This document shows positions 17,232 to 27,284 of a DNA stretch of 64,000 nt, in pieces. This DNA comes from DAOVGZ01 sp964477815 (GTDB lineage: Bacteria; Babelota; Babeliae; Babelales; Vermiphilaceae), in assembly GCA_964477815.1 (NCBI GenBank), contig CAYZEO010000001.1, forward strand, positions 46,506-110,505, in the 5' to 3' direction. The notes beneath the pieces were generated by a model. That model saw nothing but the letters and a program-made list of their open reading frames with translations, was not told the DNA's origin and did no database searches. Position 1 is the stretch's first letter; every line of letters starts with the position of its first letter. The position numbers and the translations under genes are program-made.

Positions 17232-17921
17232 TTGCAGAATAAAATTTTGCATCCACTGAACCGTTTGACTTAAATTAAGGTCAGAATTGTCAATCTCAAC
17301 CGCATCGGCCGGCTTTATTAATGGAGCAACTTCACGCTCTCTATCCCGTTTGTCACGCTCAGTAATTATGGCAATCGCCTGGGCACGAGATATAGTACTT
17401 CTCTTTCTTAGTCTATCAGCCTTCCAACGATCAGCACGCACACCTACAGATGCGGTTAAAAAGAATTTACAAGACGCTTGAGGAAAAACAACAGATCCAA
17501 CATCGCGACCCTCAGCAACAATATCATGTTTTTCTGCGCACATTCTTTGGATTTCAAGCAACATTTTTCGAACATCTCTGTTTGTACTCACAATCGATGC
17601 TGGCTCATCCATATCCCTTGTTTTTAACAAAGGTGTTAAATCACAACCATCAAAAAAAAGCTGCTCTTCTCGAGACGACTTATATTTATAAACAAAACGC
17701 TGAGGTTTAAGAAAGGCTTCGAAATCTTCACGATTAAGATGTGCCAGATCATCTTTTTTATATAGAAACTTATGCATCAAAATATAGGCGGCACCTCTAA
17801 ACATAAGCCCCGTCCCCAAATAATAAATCCCAAGTTTCTCTGCCAATTGTTTAGCAACAGTTGACTTTCCACTTGCAACAGGACCGTCAATAGTAATAAT
17901 CAGGCGATCATCGGAATCCAT
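17220..17921 (-). CDS. cmk: Cytidylate kinase
   Basis: Cmk phosphorylates CMP and dCMP to the diphosphates. The 233-residue protein begins MDSDDRLIITIDGPVASGKSTVAKQLAEKLG (P loop GPVASGKS) and carries the family segments GRDVGSVVFPQA and DRWKADRLRKRS. ATG 17921 follows AAGGAG by nine bases. A longer in-frame start at 17969 would overlap recJ and lacks a site. Its C-terminal KRA-stop is coded within a terminator stem. Only a few tens of bases separate it from recJ, so the pair is probably cotranscribed. Confidence 0.92.
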   Translation of the reverse strand: MDSDDRLIITIDGPVASGKSTVAKQLAEKLGIYYLGTGLMFRGAAYILMHKFLYKKDDLAHLNREDFEAFLKPQRFVYKYKSSREEQLFFDGCDLTPLLKTRDMDEPASIVSTNRDVRKMLLEIQRMCAEKHDIVAEGRDVGSVVFPQASCKFFLTASVGVRADRWKADRLRKRSTISRAQAIAIITERDKRDREREVAPLIKPADAVEIDNSDLNLSQTVQWMQNFILQKRA

Positions 17922-17952
17922 TTTTTTGTGCTCCTTCGATTGAAAAAAAGGG

Positions 17953-19677
17953 CTACTTGAACATGACATCTATGCCAAGTAATTCAACACTAACGCGCCC
18001 TGCCCAATGATTTTCTGTAACGTGTGCCGCTATATGAAATGGTTTTTCTCCATGATTCAGAAATTTTTCAAAAAGCTCTGGCCTATTGAAAAAAATAAGA
18101 GGCTTAATAACCCCATCGGAAAAAACAGAACATTTTACATGTAAATCCTTGAGCAATGTCGGCTTTTTCACCTGAACAACATCTTTGAGATAAAAAGCAG
18201 GTTGCCTATTTTCATTTCCGAACGGCTCAAGCAATGACATGTCATCAACAAACTTTCTTGTTAAATCACTTAACATAACCGAAGCGTCCAACTCTATTTT
18301 TTGCTTAAGATCAAATTCAGTTAACTGTTCAGAAACAAGCGTCTCAAGATGCTCCTTAAGATCAGAAAGATTGTCTATAGGCAAAGAAAGCCCTGCAGCA
18401 AAAGAATGGCCACCAAAAGATTTTAAAATATTGGAAGCAGACTTCAAAGCATCAAATATGTTAAATTCGGGAATCGATCGACACGAACCTTTTGCAACAC
18501 CATCTTTTCCCAGATGAAACAACAAAGTTGGTTTACCGTAAGCAGAAACAATACGAGATGCCACTAAACCGATAACACCTGGCGCCCACGAACGACTTGC
18601 AGCAATAATGATATTTTCTTTATCAAGATCAATCCGTTTCTGTTCAATTTCCTGCTCCACTTCCTCAAAAATTGAACGCTCAACAGCTTTCCTTGCCTGA
18701 TTTAGCTCAAATAAAATACGACCTACTTCATCGACCTCCTTTTTATCCGAACCCAAAAGAAATTTTACACCCTGACGCGGATCCTCAAGCCGTCCTAACG
18801 CATTAATCTGTGGAGCTATACAAAATCCAATATCGGTCGATGAAATAGAATCTTTTACCACCTTGCCATTTTTCTTTAGAACTGAAAACGGATAACTGCT
18901 ACAACCATTAATGCGATTCAAACAGTATCGAACCCAAAAACGATTTTCTCCTGTTAAAGGAACAACATCCGCAATAGTACCTAAAAGCAAAAGTTCATAC
19001 GCCTTTTCTGGTAGCTGCAGCCCCCTCTGTTCATACAAAAGAGAAAGCAATTTAAAAGCAACCCCAACACCGGCAAAATGTTTATAGGGATAAGTGCAAC
19101 TCTTCTGGTTTGGGTCAACTATGGCAAAAGCATTAGGAAGTTTTTCGTGTGGCCGATGGTGATCTGTAATAATTAAATCGACTCCTAATTCTTTTGCCCG
19201 AATTGCTGGTTCAAAAGCAGTTATTCCATTATCAACAGTTATGATAAGCTTGTAGTTATTTTTTGCTGCCCGTTCGATAATTTTAGTTGAAATTCCATAT
19301 CCATCACGCACACGATGTGGAAGAAAAAAATTCACTCGTGCGCCAAGTGGCAATAATGCAGCCATCATGAGCGCTGATGATGTGATACCATCAACATCAT
19401 AATCACCAAAAATTAAAATCTGTTCTTGCTTCTCAACAGCATGCAAAATTCTGTCAACAGAAGATTGCGCACCCTCAAGCAACGAAGGGTGCGCAACATC
19501 TTTTTCAAATGAACTAAAAAGAAAGGAATCCAATAATTCATTTGTTGTAAAACCTCGAGAAATCAAAGACTGAACTACTGGAAAAGACAAATTATATGCC
19601 GCGGCCAACTTAAAAACAAGCTGTTTGTTTTTTAGTGGAATCCTCCACAGATATTTCTCTCCCTGAAGCATCTTCAT
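17953..19677 (-). CDS. recJ: Single-strand DNA exonuclease RecJ
   Basis: RecJ degrades single-stranded DNA 5' to 3' in recombination and mismatch repair. The product shows the DHH phosphoesterase motifs FGDYDVDGITSSALM, ITVDNGI and ITDHHRPHE. It then has the DHHA1 segment (FGGHSFAAGLS) and a C-terminal OB fold (FYLKDVVQVKKPTLLK). I place the start at ATG 19677 (MKMLQGEKYLWRI), seven bases after AAAGG. ATG 19704 is in frame but has no ribosome site. With about 574 residues it is of normal length. Confidence 0.93.
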   Translation of the reverse strand: MKMLQGEKYLWRIPLKNKQLVFKLAAAYNLSFPVVQSLISRGFTTNELLDSFLFSSFEKDVAHPSLLEGAQSSVDRILHAVEKQEQILIFGDYDVDGITSSALMMAALLPLGARVNFFLPHRVRDGYGISTKIIERAAKNNYKLIITVDNGITAFEPAIRAKELGVDLIITDHHRPHEKLPNAFAIVDPNQKSCTYPYKHFAGVGVAFKLLSLLYEQRGLQLPEKAYELLLLGTIADVVPLTGENRFWVRYCLNRINGCSSYPFSVLKKNGKVVKDSISSTDIGFCIAPQINALGRLEDPRQGVKFLLGSDKKEVDEVGRILFELNQARKAVERSIFEEVEQEIEQKRIDLDKENIIIAASRSWAPGVIGLVASRIVSAYGKPTLLFHLGKDGVAKGSCRSIPEFNIFDALKSASNILKSFGGHSFAAGLSLPIDNLSDLKEHLETLVSEQLTEFDLKQKIELDASVMLSDLTRKFVDDMSLLEPFGNENRQPAFYLKDVVQVKKPTLLKDLHVKCSVFSDGVIKPLIFFNRPELFEKFLNHGEKPFHIAAHVTENHWAGRVSVELLGIDVMFK

Positions 19678-19771
19678 GTGCGGCCTTTGCCCTGATGAAT
19701 CCAAAATTTATTATTTGCTATAAAGTAGCCTATTTCACATGAAATGGAAAGATAAAAAACGTGTGCTATCT

Positions 19772-21685
19772 TTATCTTTCGCTTGATGCATCTCTTTTTT
19801 TCACCTCTGCTTGATTCGTCTTTTTTCCTTTGCGCTCCCTTTTGCTTGATGCGGGTCTTTTTACATCAAGTTTATATCCATGTCCCGTTGGTACGGAATA
19901 TGAAGCAGGTGGTATTTTGGATTTCTTTTTTTCTTCACGCGATTCTCGTTTTATATATTTTTCGATAAAATCTCCCATTGCCCCTTTTATTTCCTTTTCA
20001 TTTGCCAAAACATTAAACAGAGAAACTGCTGCAAGTTCTTGCGCACCTTTCCTTGTATACTTAAGGTTGAAAGTTGAATACTGTTTCTTCAACCTTTGGT
20101 CCATATTATAATCTTGCTTTTTTATCAAATCTTTAAAATCAGGATTTTTCTTATTTTTTTCAATCAACTCACGATCAATAATTCGAGGAAAGTAAAGTAC
20201 AAGAATATCGTCTGTGGACAAAACACTCATAGCACGATCAGCAAATCCACCAGCTGCGGCAACCTTTGGAAATGGAAACTTCTTATTAAGTGGATTGTCA
20301 CCCTCTGCAAACTCCTGAGCATCATGCAAACGCGGTGCACCAATCCCAGCGGAGGCGTCCGCAATTAAGAGTATAGTTGGAACATCTGGACGAGTACGCT
20401 CGAGCAATACCGGAATAGGATTACCCCATCTTACTCCAGGATCTGTGTACTTTATATTTGCTATTTCTCCCCACGTTTTTGATCTTGCAGCATCATAAGA
20501 AGGTAGATCCTTCATACCATAGAGAAAGTTGTTCCTATCTGAGTAAATAAGACGCAACTTGCTTAACGGAGACTCCTTTAAAATAGCACGTAAAGTCTTT
20601 TTTACTGGCCCTTCTTTCATCGAAGAAAAAAGATTAAAAAATACATCATCCGCGCTTACCGCTATTGCAGCTGAACTCATAGAAAGATAGTCTGCCAAGC
20701 TTACTCGAGCAGGATAAGGTTTTTTACCCACAGACTTGCCATCAAAAAATCTTCGATCAAACGACCAAACGGGAATATATGCATTCAAACTTGCGCAACC
20801 AAATTCGTGAGGAGTAACAGCAAACCACCGAATGTCAGGAACCGACATGGTTGTCAAAATAGGATATGGAATAGAAGCATAACCCAGCGCCCCATATAAA
20901 GAACTCATGTACACCTGTAAGGGATCATTGTTTTCTCCCATTCCATGAAACAATATAGATCCAAGACCAATTCCATAAAAATCAATAATTGACAACGTTC
21001 TTCCATACGCAAGCTCTCTCAAAACGAAATTTGCAGCATGAACAATATCTCGAGCTGACCTTAAACTTGGCCCATGCGTAACAGCAGAAAGAAGTTTTTC
21101 TTCATATTCTTGAACAGTAAGGCCACTTACTAGCCACGGCCACAAGAACCAAGTTGATCCAGATAAAGTAGCAACGTGAGTTACAGCATCAAGAAGCCCT
21201 ATTTTTTCCAATGCTCGCATGAAGCCCCAAGAATAAATTGCTGCTCGGTTTCCCCCTCCACTTAGCGAAACCATTACATCGGGAAGAGAAACATTTTTAG
21301 GAAATTTTTTACCAAGAAATTTCTCTAGAACCTTTCTTGCCAAAGGACGACGTAATTTTAAAAACTCTTTTTCGCCATATGATAAGGGCCCACCCTCACG
21401 TCGAACCTCTGCCTTCATAAAAGCAAAAGGATTACGAGAAATCGGTGCATGAAATGTCTTGATACTTTTTTTAAATGGCCAACTGAGCGCCGCTCCTATT
21501 TTTCTAATAACGACTCTCGCCCCACGTTCAACATTTTCAACTCCTTTAACAATCTCTCGAAGAGCCTTGTCAAAAAAATTCATTTTCTCTTTTGATTTCG
21601 CCGAAACATCAACAGACCATCTAACACCAACAAGAGCAACTCCAACCAATCCTATTGCTAAAAAACCAAAAACCCGCCTTTTCAC
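19772..21685 (-). CDS. cPLA2-like phospholipase/lysophospholipase, first
   Basis: The 637-residue protein has an N-terminal hydrophobic anchor or signal sequence (GFLAIGLVGVALVGV). Its catalytic region resembles the cytosolic phospholipase A2/lysophospholipase family. It has an oxyanion and arginine motif SGGGNRA (~142), the nucleophile motif TLSGSTW with Ser ~175, and an aspartate in IADASAG. The C-terminus is Lys/Arg-rich. Such enzymes cleave fatty acids from glycerophospholipids. In a host-dependent bacterium an exported copy could attack host membranes, which is inference. The start is a GTG after GGAGATTGAGGC. A diverged paralog lies directly upstream in the same direction. Confidence 0.75.
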   Translation of the reverse strand: MKRRVFGFLAIGLVGVALVGVRWSVDVSAKSKEKMNFFDKALREIVKGVENVERGARVVIRKIGAALSWPFKKSIKTFHAPISRNPFAFMKAEVRREGGPLSYGEKEFLKLRRPLARKVLEKFLGKKFPKNVSLPDVMVSLSGGGNRAAIYSWGFMRALEKIGLLDAVTHVATLSGSTWFLWPWLVSGLTVQEYEEKLLSAVTHGPSLRSARDIVHAANFVLRELAYGRTLSIIDFYGIGLGSILFHGMGENNDPLQVYMSSLYGALGYASIPYPILTTMSVPDIRWFAVTPHEFGCASLNAYIPVWSFDRRFFDGKSVGKKPYPARVSLADYLSMSSAAIAVSADDVFFNLFSSMKEGPVKKTLRAILKESPLSKLRLIYSDRNNFLYGMKDLPSYDAARSKTWGEIANIKYTDPGVRWGNPIPVLLERTRPDVPTILLIADASAGIGAPRLHDAQEFAEGDNPLNKKFPFPKVAAAGGFADRAMSVLSTDDILVLYFPRIIDRELIEKNKKNPDFKDLIKKQDYNMDQRLKKQYSTFNLKYTRKGAQELAAVSLFNVLANEKEIKGAMGDFIEKYIKRESREEKKKSKIPPASYSVPTGHGYKLDVKRPASSKRERKGKKTNQAEVKKRDASSER

Positions 21686-21720
21686 CGCCTCAATCTCCTA
21701 TCTTAAAAATTTGAATTCTT

Positions 21721-23493
21721 TTAATGACGAATTCTTCTCTTGAGCTTCAGTCTTCTTTTGAGCGCATCTTTTATCTTGTAAGCTACGGCCCGAATATTAA
21801 ATTCCGCTAGATCAGCAATAAGCTCTGCCTCTTCGCGCATGTATTCAAAATTAAATGTCCCTGCAAAACCTGACTTAATAGCCTCTTCTATGTCAAAATC
21901 TTGTAACTTTTGAACAAATGGTCCCAATTGCTCGTCCTTAGCGTATCGACCAAACATATACGGATCGGCCACTCGAGGTAGATAGATGACTACTGGTATG
22001 GATGGGTCATCTTTATCTTCAAAAATTGTTATTGCTCTTTGCTCATAGTTTTCTTCATCAATCTCAGGAAACTTTAGATTGTACTGGCAAGCATACTCTT
22101 TCAACAACTTTAGCTCCTCAATTCCTACAGCTCCACCAGAATCAAACACAAAAATAACATCTGGAGCATCGCCGTATGGAGGCTTCCTGTACGTAGCAAA
22201 AACTGGATTATTAAAATCAACTCCAGCATCAACGAGCTTAATATCTTTACTTTTTTTAAACGAAGATTCCTTCATTTTATACACATAGTTAAAGACTTGC
22301 CCCCATGCAACTCTCAGCTCCCCTAAATCTGAAAAATAAGCGAGCTTTGCTAAAGTTTTTTTCAATGCATTAAATATTAACTTTGCTCCAGGTACACCCT
22401 TGAGAAATTTTGGAAGCTTCATGTTTTTTATTCCCTTTTCGTACGCTTCCTCAAAACTCGCAGCAAAAGCAGAACCCCAGATTCCCATCAAAAACCCAAG
22501 ACTCATTTCTGGAGCAGACGACTTCGATTTTCCGTTCTTAAACTTTCGGCCAAATGCCCACGATGGAACATAAGCTCCAAGCCAACGGCTACCAACTTCA
22601 AACGGAGTAAATTCAAACCAATAATTAGGCATATCACGATTGCCAAGCACGGCTGTATAAACAGGAAGAGGAAAAATACCATCACTTAGTGTTTTTTGTT
22701 GATCAGAAAGATAGACCATATTTTGCTTTACACCCAATCCACGCAAAAAATTATTAGCTAGAATGCCACCATACAAATCAACAATATTTAAGTGTTGGTT
22801 GTAAGCAAATTTTACCCAAATGGCGTCAAGCATTGTAACAATGTCTTTTGAAGAAGAAATATCGATACCAGCAAAAATTTCACTGATTCCTCTTTTTCTA
22901 TATTCGCAAATTGGCAAGCCACTGGAAATCCATGGTGCAATAAACCACGTAGAACCAGAAAGACCCGAGATACACATAGCAGTGTCAAGCAATCCCACCT
23001 TGTCTGCTCCAACACAAGCTCCCAAAGAATACGCTTTTGCACGAACTCCACCACCACTTGTACAAAATGCTATTTCGAGAACATCTTCGTCATCAAGATC
23101 CATTTCCAAAAATCGTTCTTGTGCATCTTTTACAATAGTAAAACGCCGTTCACGAAACTCCATTTCTCCATCGCAAACCGGAGAACCTAACCTCACAGTT
23201 GCAATATCTTTTTTGTGTTGATTCTCTACTATCGCCTTCTGATCTAATTTAATTAACTCTTTTACGGGAAATAAAATAACGTTAAGAATATCTTCTGTTA
23301 TAGAAGCAACACCTTCAAGCGCTTGTGATATCTGATTTATTAAACCCTTGCGAGTAATAAATTGACCGTCTGCCCGACCCGACTCTTCTATATTGAAAAT
23401 ATCATCTGCTGTTTTTACTTCCCCGCCTGTAGCACGATAAAATGACGAAACAAAAGCAAAAACAAAAATAAGATTCCGATATCTCATTCTCAT
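21721..23493 (-). CDS. cPLA2-like phospholipase/lysophospholipase, second
   Basis: This 590-residue paralog of the next gene has a signal peptide (MRMRYRNLIFVFAFVSSFYRATG), SGGGVRA near residue 147, GLSGSTW with Ser ~179, and FDSGGAVG with the catalytic aspartate. The whole middle region (AYSLGACVGADKVGLLDTAM, FEFTPFEVGSRWLGAYVPSWAFGR) aligns with the neighbour (YSWGFMRALEKIGLLDAVTH, FAVTPHEFGCASLNAYIPVWSFDR). The GLSGS motif is intact here but changed to TLSGS in the neighbour. ATG 23493 lies five bases after GGAG; GTG 23499 is also possible. About 35 bases separate the pair. Confidence 0.77.
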   Translation of the reverse strand: MRMRYRNLIFVFAFVSSFYRATGGEVKTADDIFNIEESGRADGQFITRKGLINQISQALEGVASITEDILNVILFPVKELIKLDQKAIVENQHKKDIATVRLGSPVCDGEMEFRERRFTIVKDAQERFLEMDLDDEDVLEIAFCTSGGGVRAKAYSLGACVGADKVGLLDTAMCISGLSGSTWFIAPWISSGLPICEYRKRGISEIFAGIDISSSKDIVTMLDAIWVKFAYNQHLNIVDLYGGILANNFLRGLGVKQNMVYLSDQQKTLSDGIFPLPVYTAVLGNRDMPNYWFEFTPFEVGSRWLGAYVPSWAFGRKFKNGKSKSSAPEMSLGFLMGIWGSAFAASFEEAYEKGIKNMKLPKFLKGVPGAKLIFNALKKTLAKLAYFSDLGELRVAWGQVFNYVYKMKESSFKKSKDIKLVDAGVDFNNPVFATYRKPPYGDAPDVIFVFDSGGAVGIEELKLLKEYACQYNLKFPEIDEENYEQRAITIFEDKDDPSIPVVIYLPRVADPYMFGRYAKDEQLGPFVQKLQDFDIEEAIKSGFAGTFNFEYMREEAELIADLAEFNIRAVAYKIKDALKRRLKLKRRIRH

Positions 23494-23549
23494 AACCACT
23501 CCCCAAAAAATTACAAAAATTACGTGACAACCTGGTGAGCACTCTACAA

Positions 23550-23592
23550 AACAAAAAAGGCCCCGTTCAAGACTTTATGTTTGAACGGGACC
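23550..23592 (-). terminator. Terminator after lysS
   Basis: On the minus strand GGTCCCGTTCAA and TTGAACGGGGCC (23581-23592 and 23559-23570) form a 12-pair stem with one mismatch, followed by CCTTTTTTG. It lies 35 bases past the lysS stop codon and separates it from the phospholipase genes. Confidence 0.9.
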
Positions 23593-23626
23593 ATAAAAAA
23601 GTTATGAAATGAAAAAAATATTTATA

Positions 23627-25108
23627 TCACCTTTTTTTTAGCGTTGGAAATAAAATCACATCCTTAATCGACGTAGTATTTGTCAACAACATAACAAGAC
23701 GATCAATTCCAATTCCAACACCAACAGCTGGCGGTAAACCATGCTCAAGAGCAAGAATATAATCTGCGTCATAGTGATGCGCCTCAGAATCACCACGTTC
23801 TTGAGCTTTAACTTGTTGCCTAAAACGTTCAGCCTGGTCAAAAGGATCATTCAATTCGTTAAAAGCATTTGCAAGCTCCATACCAGCAACAAACAACTCC
23901 CAACGATAGGCAACAGAAGGATTGTCTGGATTTCGCTTGGCCAAAGGAGAAACCTCAATTGGAAAATCCATAATAAAAGTAGGTTGAATTAGCTTTGGCT
24001 CAACTAGCTCTTCAAAAAGAGCAAATAATTTGTGCCCCCACAAACTATCTTTATCATCCAATTCAATATTATTAGCAACCAACACCTTATCGATATTTTT
24101 TTCCGACAAATCATCTTCCGTGCAGTTGCCATACTCCATCACGGCTTCCTTCATCGTCAACCGCAGAAATGGCTTTGAAAAATCAAGTGAATGTTTACCA
24201 AATAAAACATTTTGCTCGAGCCCACTATTTATAATGATCTCTCTTAGCATCCTTTCGGTGATATCAGCCGCAAAATGGTAGTCTTCATGTGTTGTATAAA
24301 ACTCAAGCATTGTAAATTCAGGATTGTGCTTCGTGGAAATTCCTTCATTTCTGAAGTTTCTGTTAATTTCATACACCCGATCAAACCCACCAACAACCAA
24401 ACGTTTTAAATATAGTTCTGGAGCAATTCGAAGATAAAAATCAGAATCAAGTGCATTGTGATGTGTAATAAAAGGACGGGCTGCAGCACCCCCAGGAATC
24501 GGATGAAGCATCGGAGTCTCAACTTCAACATACCCATTTTGATCTAAAAACGAACGCAAACTACTAATAATCCGAGACCTCTTTCTGAACTTCTCTCGAG
24601 AATCAGGATCACTAATCAAATCAAGATAGCGTTGGCGATATCGAATCTCGACATCAGCAAGGCCATGAAACTTTTCTGGCAAAGGATATAGGCATTTACT
24701 CAAGAGATTAAACTCTTGCACCTTAATAGTTATCTCTCCCATCTTTGTTTTGAACGAACTACCTGCAAACCAAACAATATCACCTAAATCAATATTGTGC
24801 TTGAAAAGCTCAAACTGCTCTTCTCCAACTATATCTTTGCGGATATATATTTGGACTCTACCGGAGAAATCCTGTATCGTAGCAAAGCCAGTCTTACCAT
24901 GCAGTCGAATTGTTAACAGTCGTCCAGCAACTTTGTAGTTTTTTTCTTCACCTTCTTTGTATTCGTCGATCACCTGCTGACACGTTGCATCAACTTCTTT
25001 ACGATAAGGCCACGGCTCTATGCCGCCCTCTCGCAGTTTTTTTACTTTTTGAACACGTACTTCATGCTCGCCAGAAACTTGTAGTTCTGCTTCTTTTTCG
25101 TGAGCCAT
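23627..25108 (-). CDS. lysS: Lysyl-tRNA synthetase, class II
   Basis: LysS charges tRNA-Lys. The 493-residue protein has an N-terminal OB-fold anticodon-binding domain (VAGRLLTIRLHGKTGFATIQDFSGRVQIYIRKD). The class II catalytic core follows: motif 1 region (YVEVETPMLHPIPGGAAARPF), motif 2 (FRNEGISTKHNPEFTMLEFY) and motif 3 (GVGIGIDRLVMLLT). Length and order fit the bacterial class II form. The ATG at 25108 starts MAHEKEAELQ. It is followed by a strong terminator. Confidence 0.96.
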   Translation of the reverse strand: MAHEKEAELQVSGEHEVRVQKVKKLREGGIEPWPYRKEVDATCQQVIDEYKEGEEKNYKVAGRLLTIRLHGKTGFATIQDFSGRVQIYIRKDIVGEEQFELFKHNIDLGDIVWFAGSSFKTKMGEITIKVQEFNLLSKCLYPLPEKFHGLADVEIRYRQRYLDLISDPDSREKFRKRSRIISSLRSFLDQNGYVEVETPMLHPIPGGAAARPFITHHNALDSDFYLRIAPELYLKRLVVGGFDRVYEINRNFRNEGISTKHNPEFTMLEFYTTHEDYHFAADITERMLREIIINSGLEQNVLFGKHSLDFSKPFLRLTMKEAVMEYGNCTEDDLSEKNIDKVLVANNIELDDKDSLWGHKLFALFEELVEPKLIQPTFIMDFPIEVSPLAKRNPDNPSVAYRWELFVAGMELANAFNELNDPFDQAERFRQQVKAQERGDSEAHHYDADYILALEHGLPPAVGVGIGIDRLVMLLTNTTSIKDVILFPTLKKR

Positions 25109-25259
25109 AATCTTATAATCCCTTACATATTTTTTTCTGAACAGATTCCACCAATCAGTCCGGTGAAACAGATGTGTAAAAACAGTCTTTGATTAGTCTA
25201 AAACAACGGTTTACTCAGTATAACAACTAGAAAAATGTTTCCAATAAAAATTTTCCGAG

Positions 25260-25541
25260 TCACTGCAGATAAAAAATCTCATCACCCCTTTTTGCCATCT
25301 GTAGCTGTTCTCGTGCAATCTTTTCCTTATAAAAATCATCTGACTGCCAAACTGCAATCTTTTGCTTACAATTAAGAACTTCTTGTTTGAGCTGCGCAAC
25401 CTCCTGATCAAGCTCCCTATTCTCCTTTTCCAATCTAAGCATTGTTTGCAATCCCCTTGGCCCAAAAAGATAAACCCCCACAAAAATACAAATTTCTACG
25501 GCAAAAAAAATTCTTAACATTGTTCTTTTAAATGTTTTCAT
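25260..25541 (-). CDS. FtsB/DivIC-like septum formation protein
   Basis: The 93-residue protein has one N-terminal membrane segment (MLRIFFAVEICIFVGVYLFG) preceded by basic residues. Next comes the family GPRG turn (FGPRGLQTM), then a coiled coil (LEKENRELDQEVAQLKQEVLNCKQKI). The C-terminal pattern FYKEKIAREQLQMAKRGDEIFYL is typical of FtsB/DivIC. These small bitopic proteins bridge FtsL and FtsQ at the division site. No other division gene is adjacent. An overlapping frame (25211-25483) is a shadow. Confidence 0.8.
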   Translation of the reverse strand: MKTFKRTMLRIFFAVEICIFVGVYLFGPRGLQTMLRLEKENRELDQEVAQLKQEVLNCKQKIAVWQSDDFYKEKIAREQLQMAKRGDEIFYLQ

Positions 25542-25729
25542 TCTCTACCCCTCACCAAACATTCACTCATTTAAACATGATTTTTTCACAGAACCAATTT
25601 GAACCACAAGAAGCTTGTTAAAAAGTATATTAAAGGAACAATAAAACAAGAGTCTTCACTTAGTAAGAGATTTGTCTTTACGCTCTCAAAAAGAAAGATG
25701 ACAAATCAATATCAAAAAGGGACGACTCG

Positions 25730-27181
25730 ATGAAGATCGCAAAAATTTTGGCTCTGGGAATACTTGCTAGTTGCACGGTGATCGCAGACAAAAGTGAAAA
25801 AAAAGAGGTTGTTTTTGACGATGTAGTTTTTGGCTGGCTTGACACATTCGGAACTGTTTTAAAATTAGCCAAAGATAAACACTACAGCATCTCCGATCCG
25901 GAAAAGGCCATGATTAAAGCCATTAACGGATTTTTGTCCACATTAGACCCTCACTCAAGCTTTTTGGACCCAAAAACTTACAGAATAATCTTGGAAACAA
26001 CAAGTGGCGAATTTTTCGGAATAGGAATTGTGATAGATGCAACTCGCAAACCAAAAGATAGATTCTTGATGGTCTTGGACGTTATTCCTGACGGCCCATC
26101 TGAAAAAGCTGGACTTTTACCTTACGACAAAATTATAGAAATTGATGGAAAGACCCTAGAGGGAATGACAACAGAAGAAGCCACAGCTAAGCTCCGCGGA
26201 GAAAAAGGAACAACAGTTCACATCAAAGTACTCAGAGAGAAAAAACCCGAACCTATGCCGTTTGATATTACTCGTGATGTAGTCAAAGAACAAACCTCTC
26301 TTGCTTTCTATCTCAAGGATCATGATATCTATTATCTTTCTTTGACAAGTTTTACAAGCAATGCTGTCAAACAAATAGAAAAGCTTCTGAAAGAATCAAC
26401 AAAAAACAGATGCCGCGGCCTTATTTTAGATTTACGAAATAACTCAGGAGGCCTTCTAAACTCTGCAGTTGATATCGCAAGCCTATTCTTGCCACAAAAA
26501 AGTTTGGTTGTAACAACACGAAACAAATTCAACAAGGAAGTTGATCGCTACGAAACAAACAAACCGCCAGTCGCCAACAACGGTCTGCCAATATTTATTT
26601 TAACAAACAATTTTACAGCATCTGCTGCAGAAATTCTTGCTGGATGCCTAAAGATACACTCAAACAATGATCAGAAGATGATGGTTTTTCTTGTCGGATC
26701 TCCAACCTTTGGCAAAGGTTCTGTTCAAGAAATCATACCGGTTGGAAAAAATTCTGCGGCAAAAATAACCACCTCACTTTATCACCTACCAGACGGCTCA
26801 ACAATTCAAGGAACAGGAATAGAGCCAGACTTTAAAGTGGATAAACAATTTCCACCACCAGAACAGGTTGCATGGTTCAAAAAGTTTTATGGCCGCGAAC
26901 AAGCACTAAAGGACTATATAAAACCATTTGGAACAAAAGAAAAACAATCGGATGAAAAGAAAAAACCTGAGGACAAAAGACCTAAAAACTGGTCTGATAG
27001 AATGAGAAAATCACTAGCCAAGGACAATCAATTTTTGAGTGCAATAACACTTATTAACCTTCTTGATAAAACGACAAAAACAAATCCTAAATTTGTCGAC
27101 AAGCGAGCAAAGGCAATTGATTATCTCAAAAGCATCTTTGCAATTAACGGTAAACTCAATATGGATGAAATAAAAGCCTAA
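25730..27181 (+). CDS. Carboxy-terminal processing protease, likely lipoprotein
   Basis: S41-family Ctp proteases trim or degrade proteins from their C-terminus in the periplasm. The 483-residue product starts MKIAKILALGILASCT, where LASC is a good lipobox, so it is probably anchored by lipid. An N-terminal helical part leads to a PDZ domain (FGIGIVIDATRKP... GLLPYDKIIEIDGK). The peptidase core has the catalytic serine in TASAAEILAG (~296) and lysine in FGKGSVQEI (~327). The C-terminal third is Lys-rich. Start ATG 25730 has a weak upstream site. It stands alone on the plus strand. Confidence 0.92.
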   Translation: MKIAKILALGILASCTVIADKSEKKEVVFDDVVFGWLDTFGTVLKLAKDKHYSISDPEKAMIKAINGFLSTLDPHSSFLDPKTYRIILETTSGEFFGIGIVIDATRKPKDRFLMVLDVIPDGPSEKAGLLPYDKIIEIDGKTLEGMTTEEATAKLRGEKGTTVHIKVLREKKPEPMPFDITRDVVKEQTSLAFYLKDHDIYYLSLTSFTSNAVKQIEKLLKESTKNRCRGLILDLRNNSGGLLNSAVDIASLFLPQKSLVVTTRNKFNKEVDRYETNKPPVANNGLPIFILTNNFTASAAEILAGCLKIHSNNDQKMMVFLVGSPTFGKGSVQEIIPVGKNSAAKITTSLYHLPDGSTIQGTGIEPDFKVDKQFPPPEQVAWFKKFYGREQALKDYIKPFGTKEKQSDEKKKPEDKRPKNWSDRMRKSLAKDNQFLSAITLINLLDKTTKTNPKFVDKRAKAIDYLKSIFAINGKLNMDEIKA

Positions 27182-27192
27182 AAATACACCCA

Positions 27193-27220
27193 TTGACAAT
27201 CTCAATCGTAGGAGTACTAT
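27193..27220 (+). promoter_or_regulatory. Sigma-70-type promoter before small membrane ORF
   Basis: TTGACA (27193-27198) with 16 bases to TACTAT (27215-27220) starts 11 bases after the ctp stop codon. A small ACCCT/AGGGT hairpin at 27231-27248 follows the expected start of transcription. Confidence 0.55.
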
Positions 27221-27284
27221 AAACGTGAAAACCCTAAAAATACAGGGTTCTTTGGTGTTTATGGTGGATATATTGAGGTTTTAA

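Noticed and set aside
25211..25483. Overlapping minus-strand frame at the ftsB-like gene
   Set aside because: The ftsB-like frame has the membrane span, coiled coil and family pattern. The other has none.
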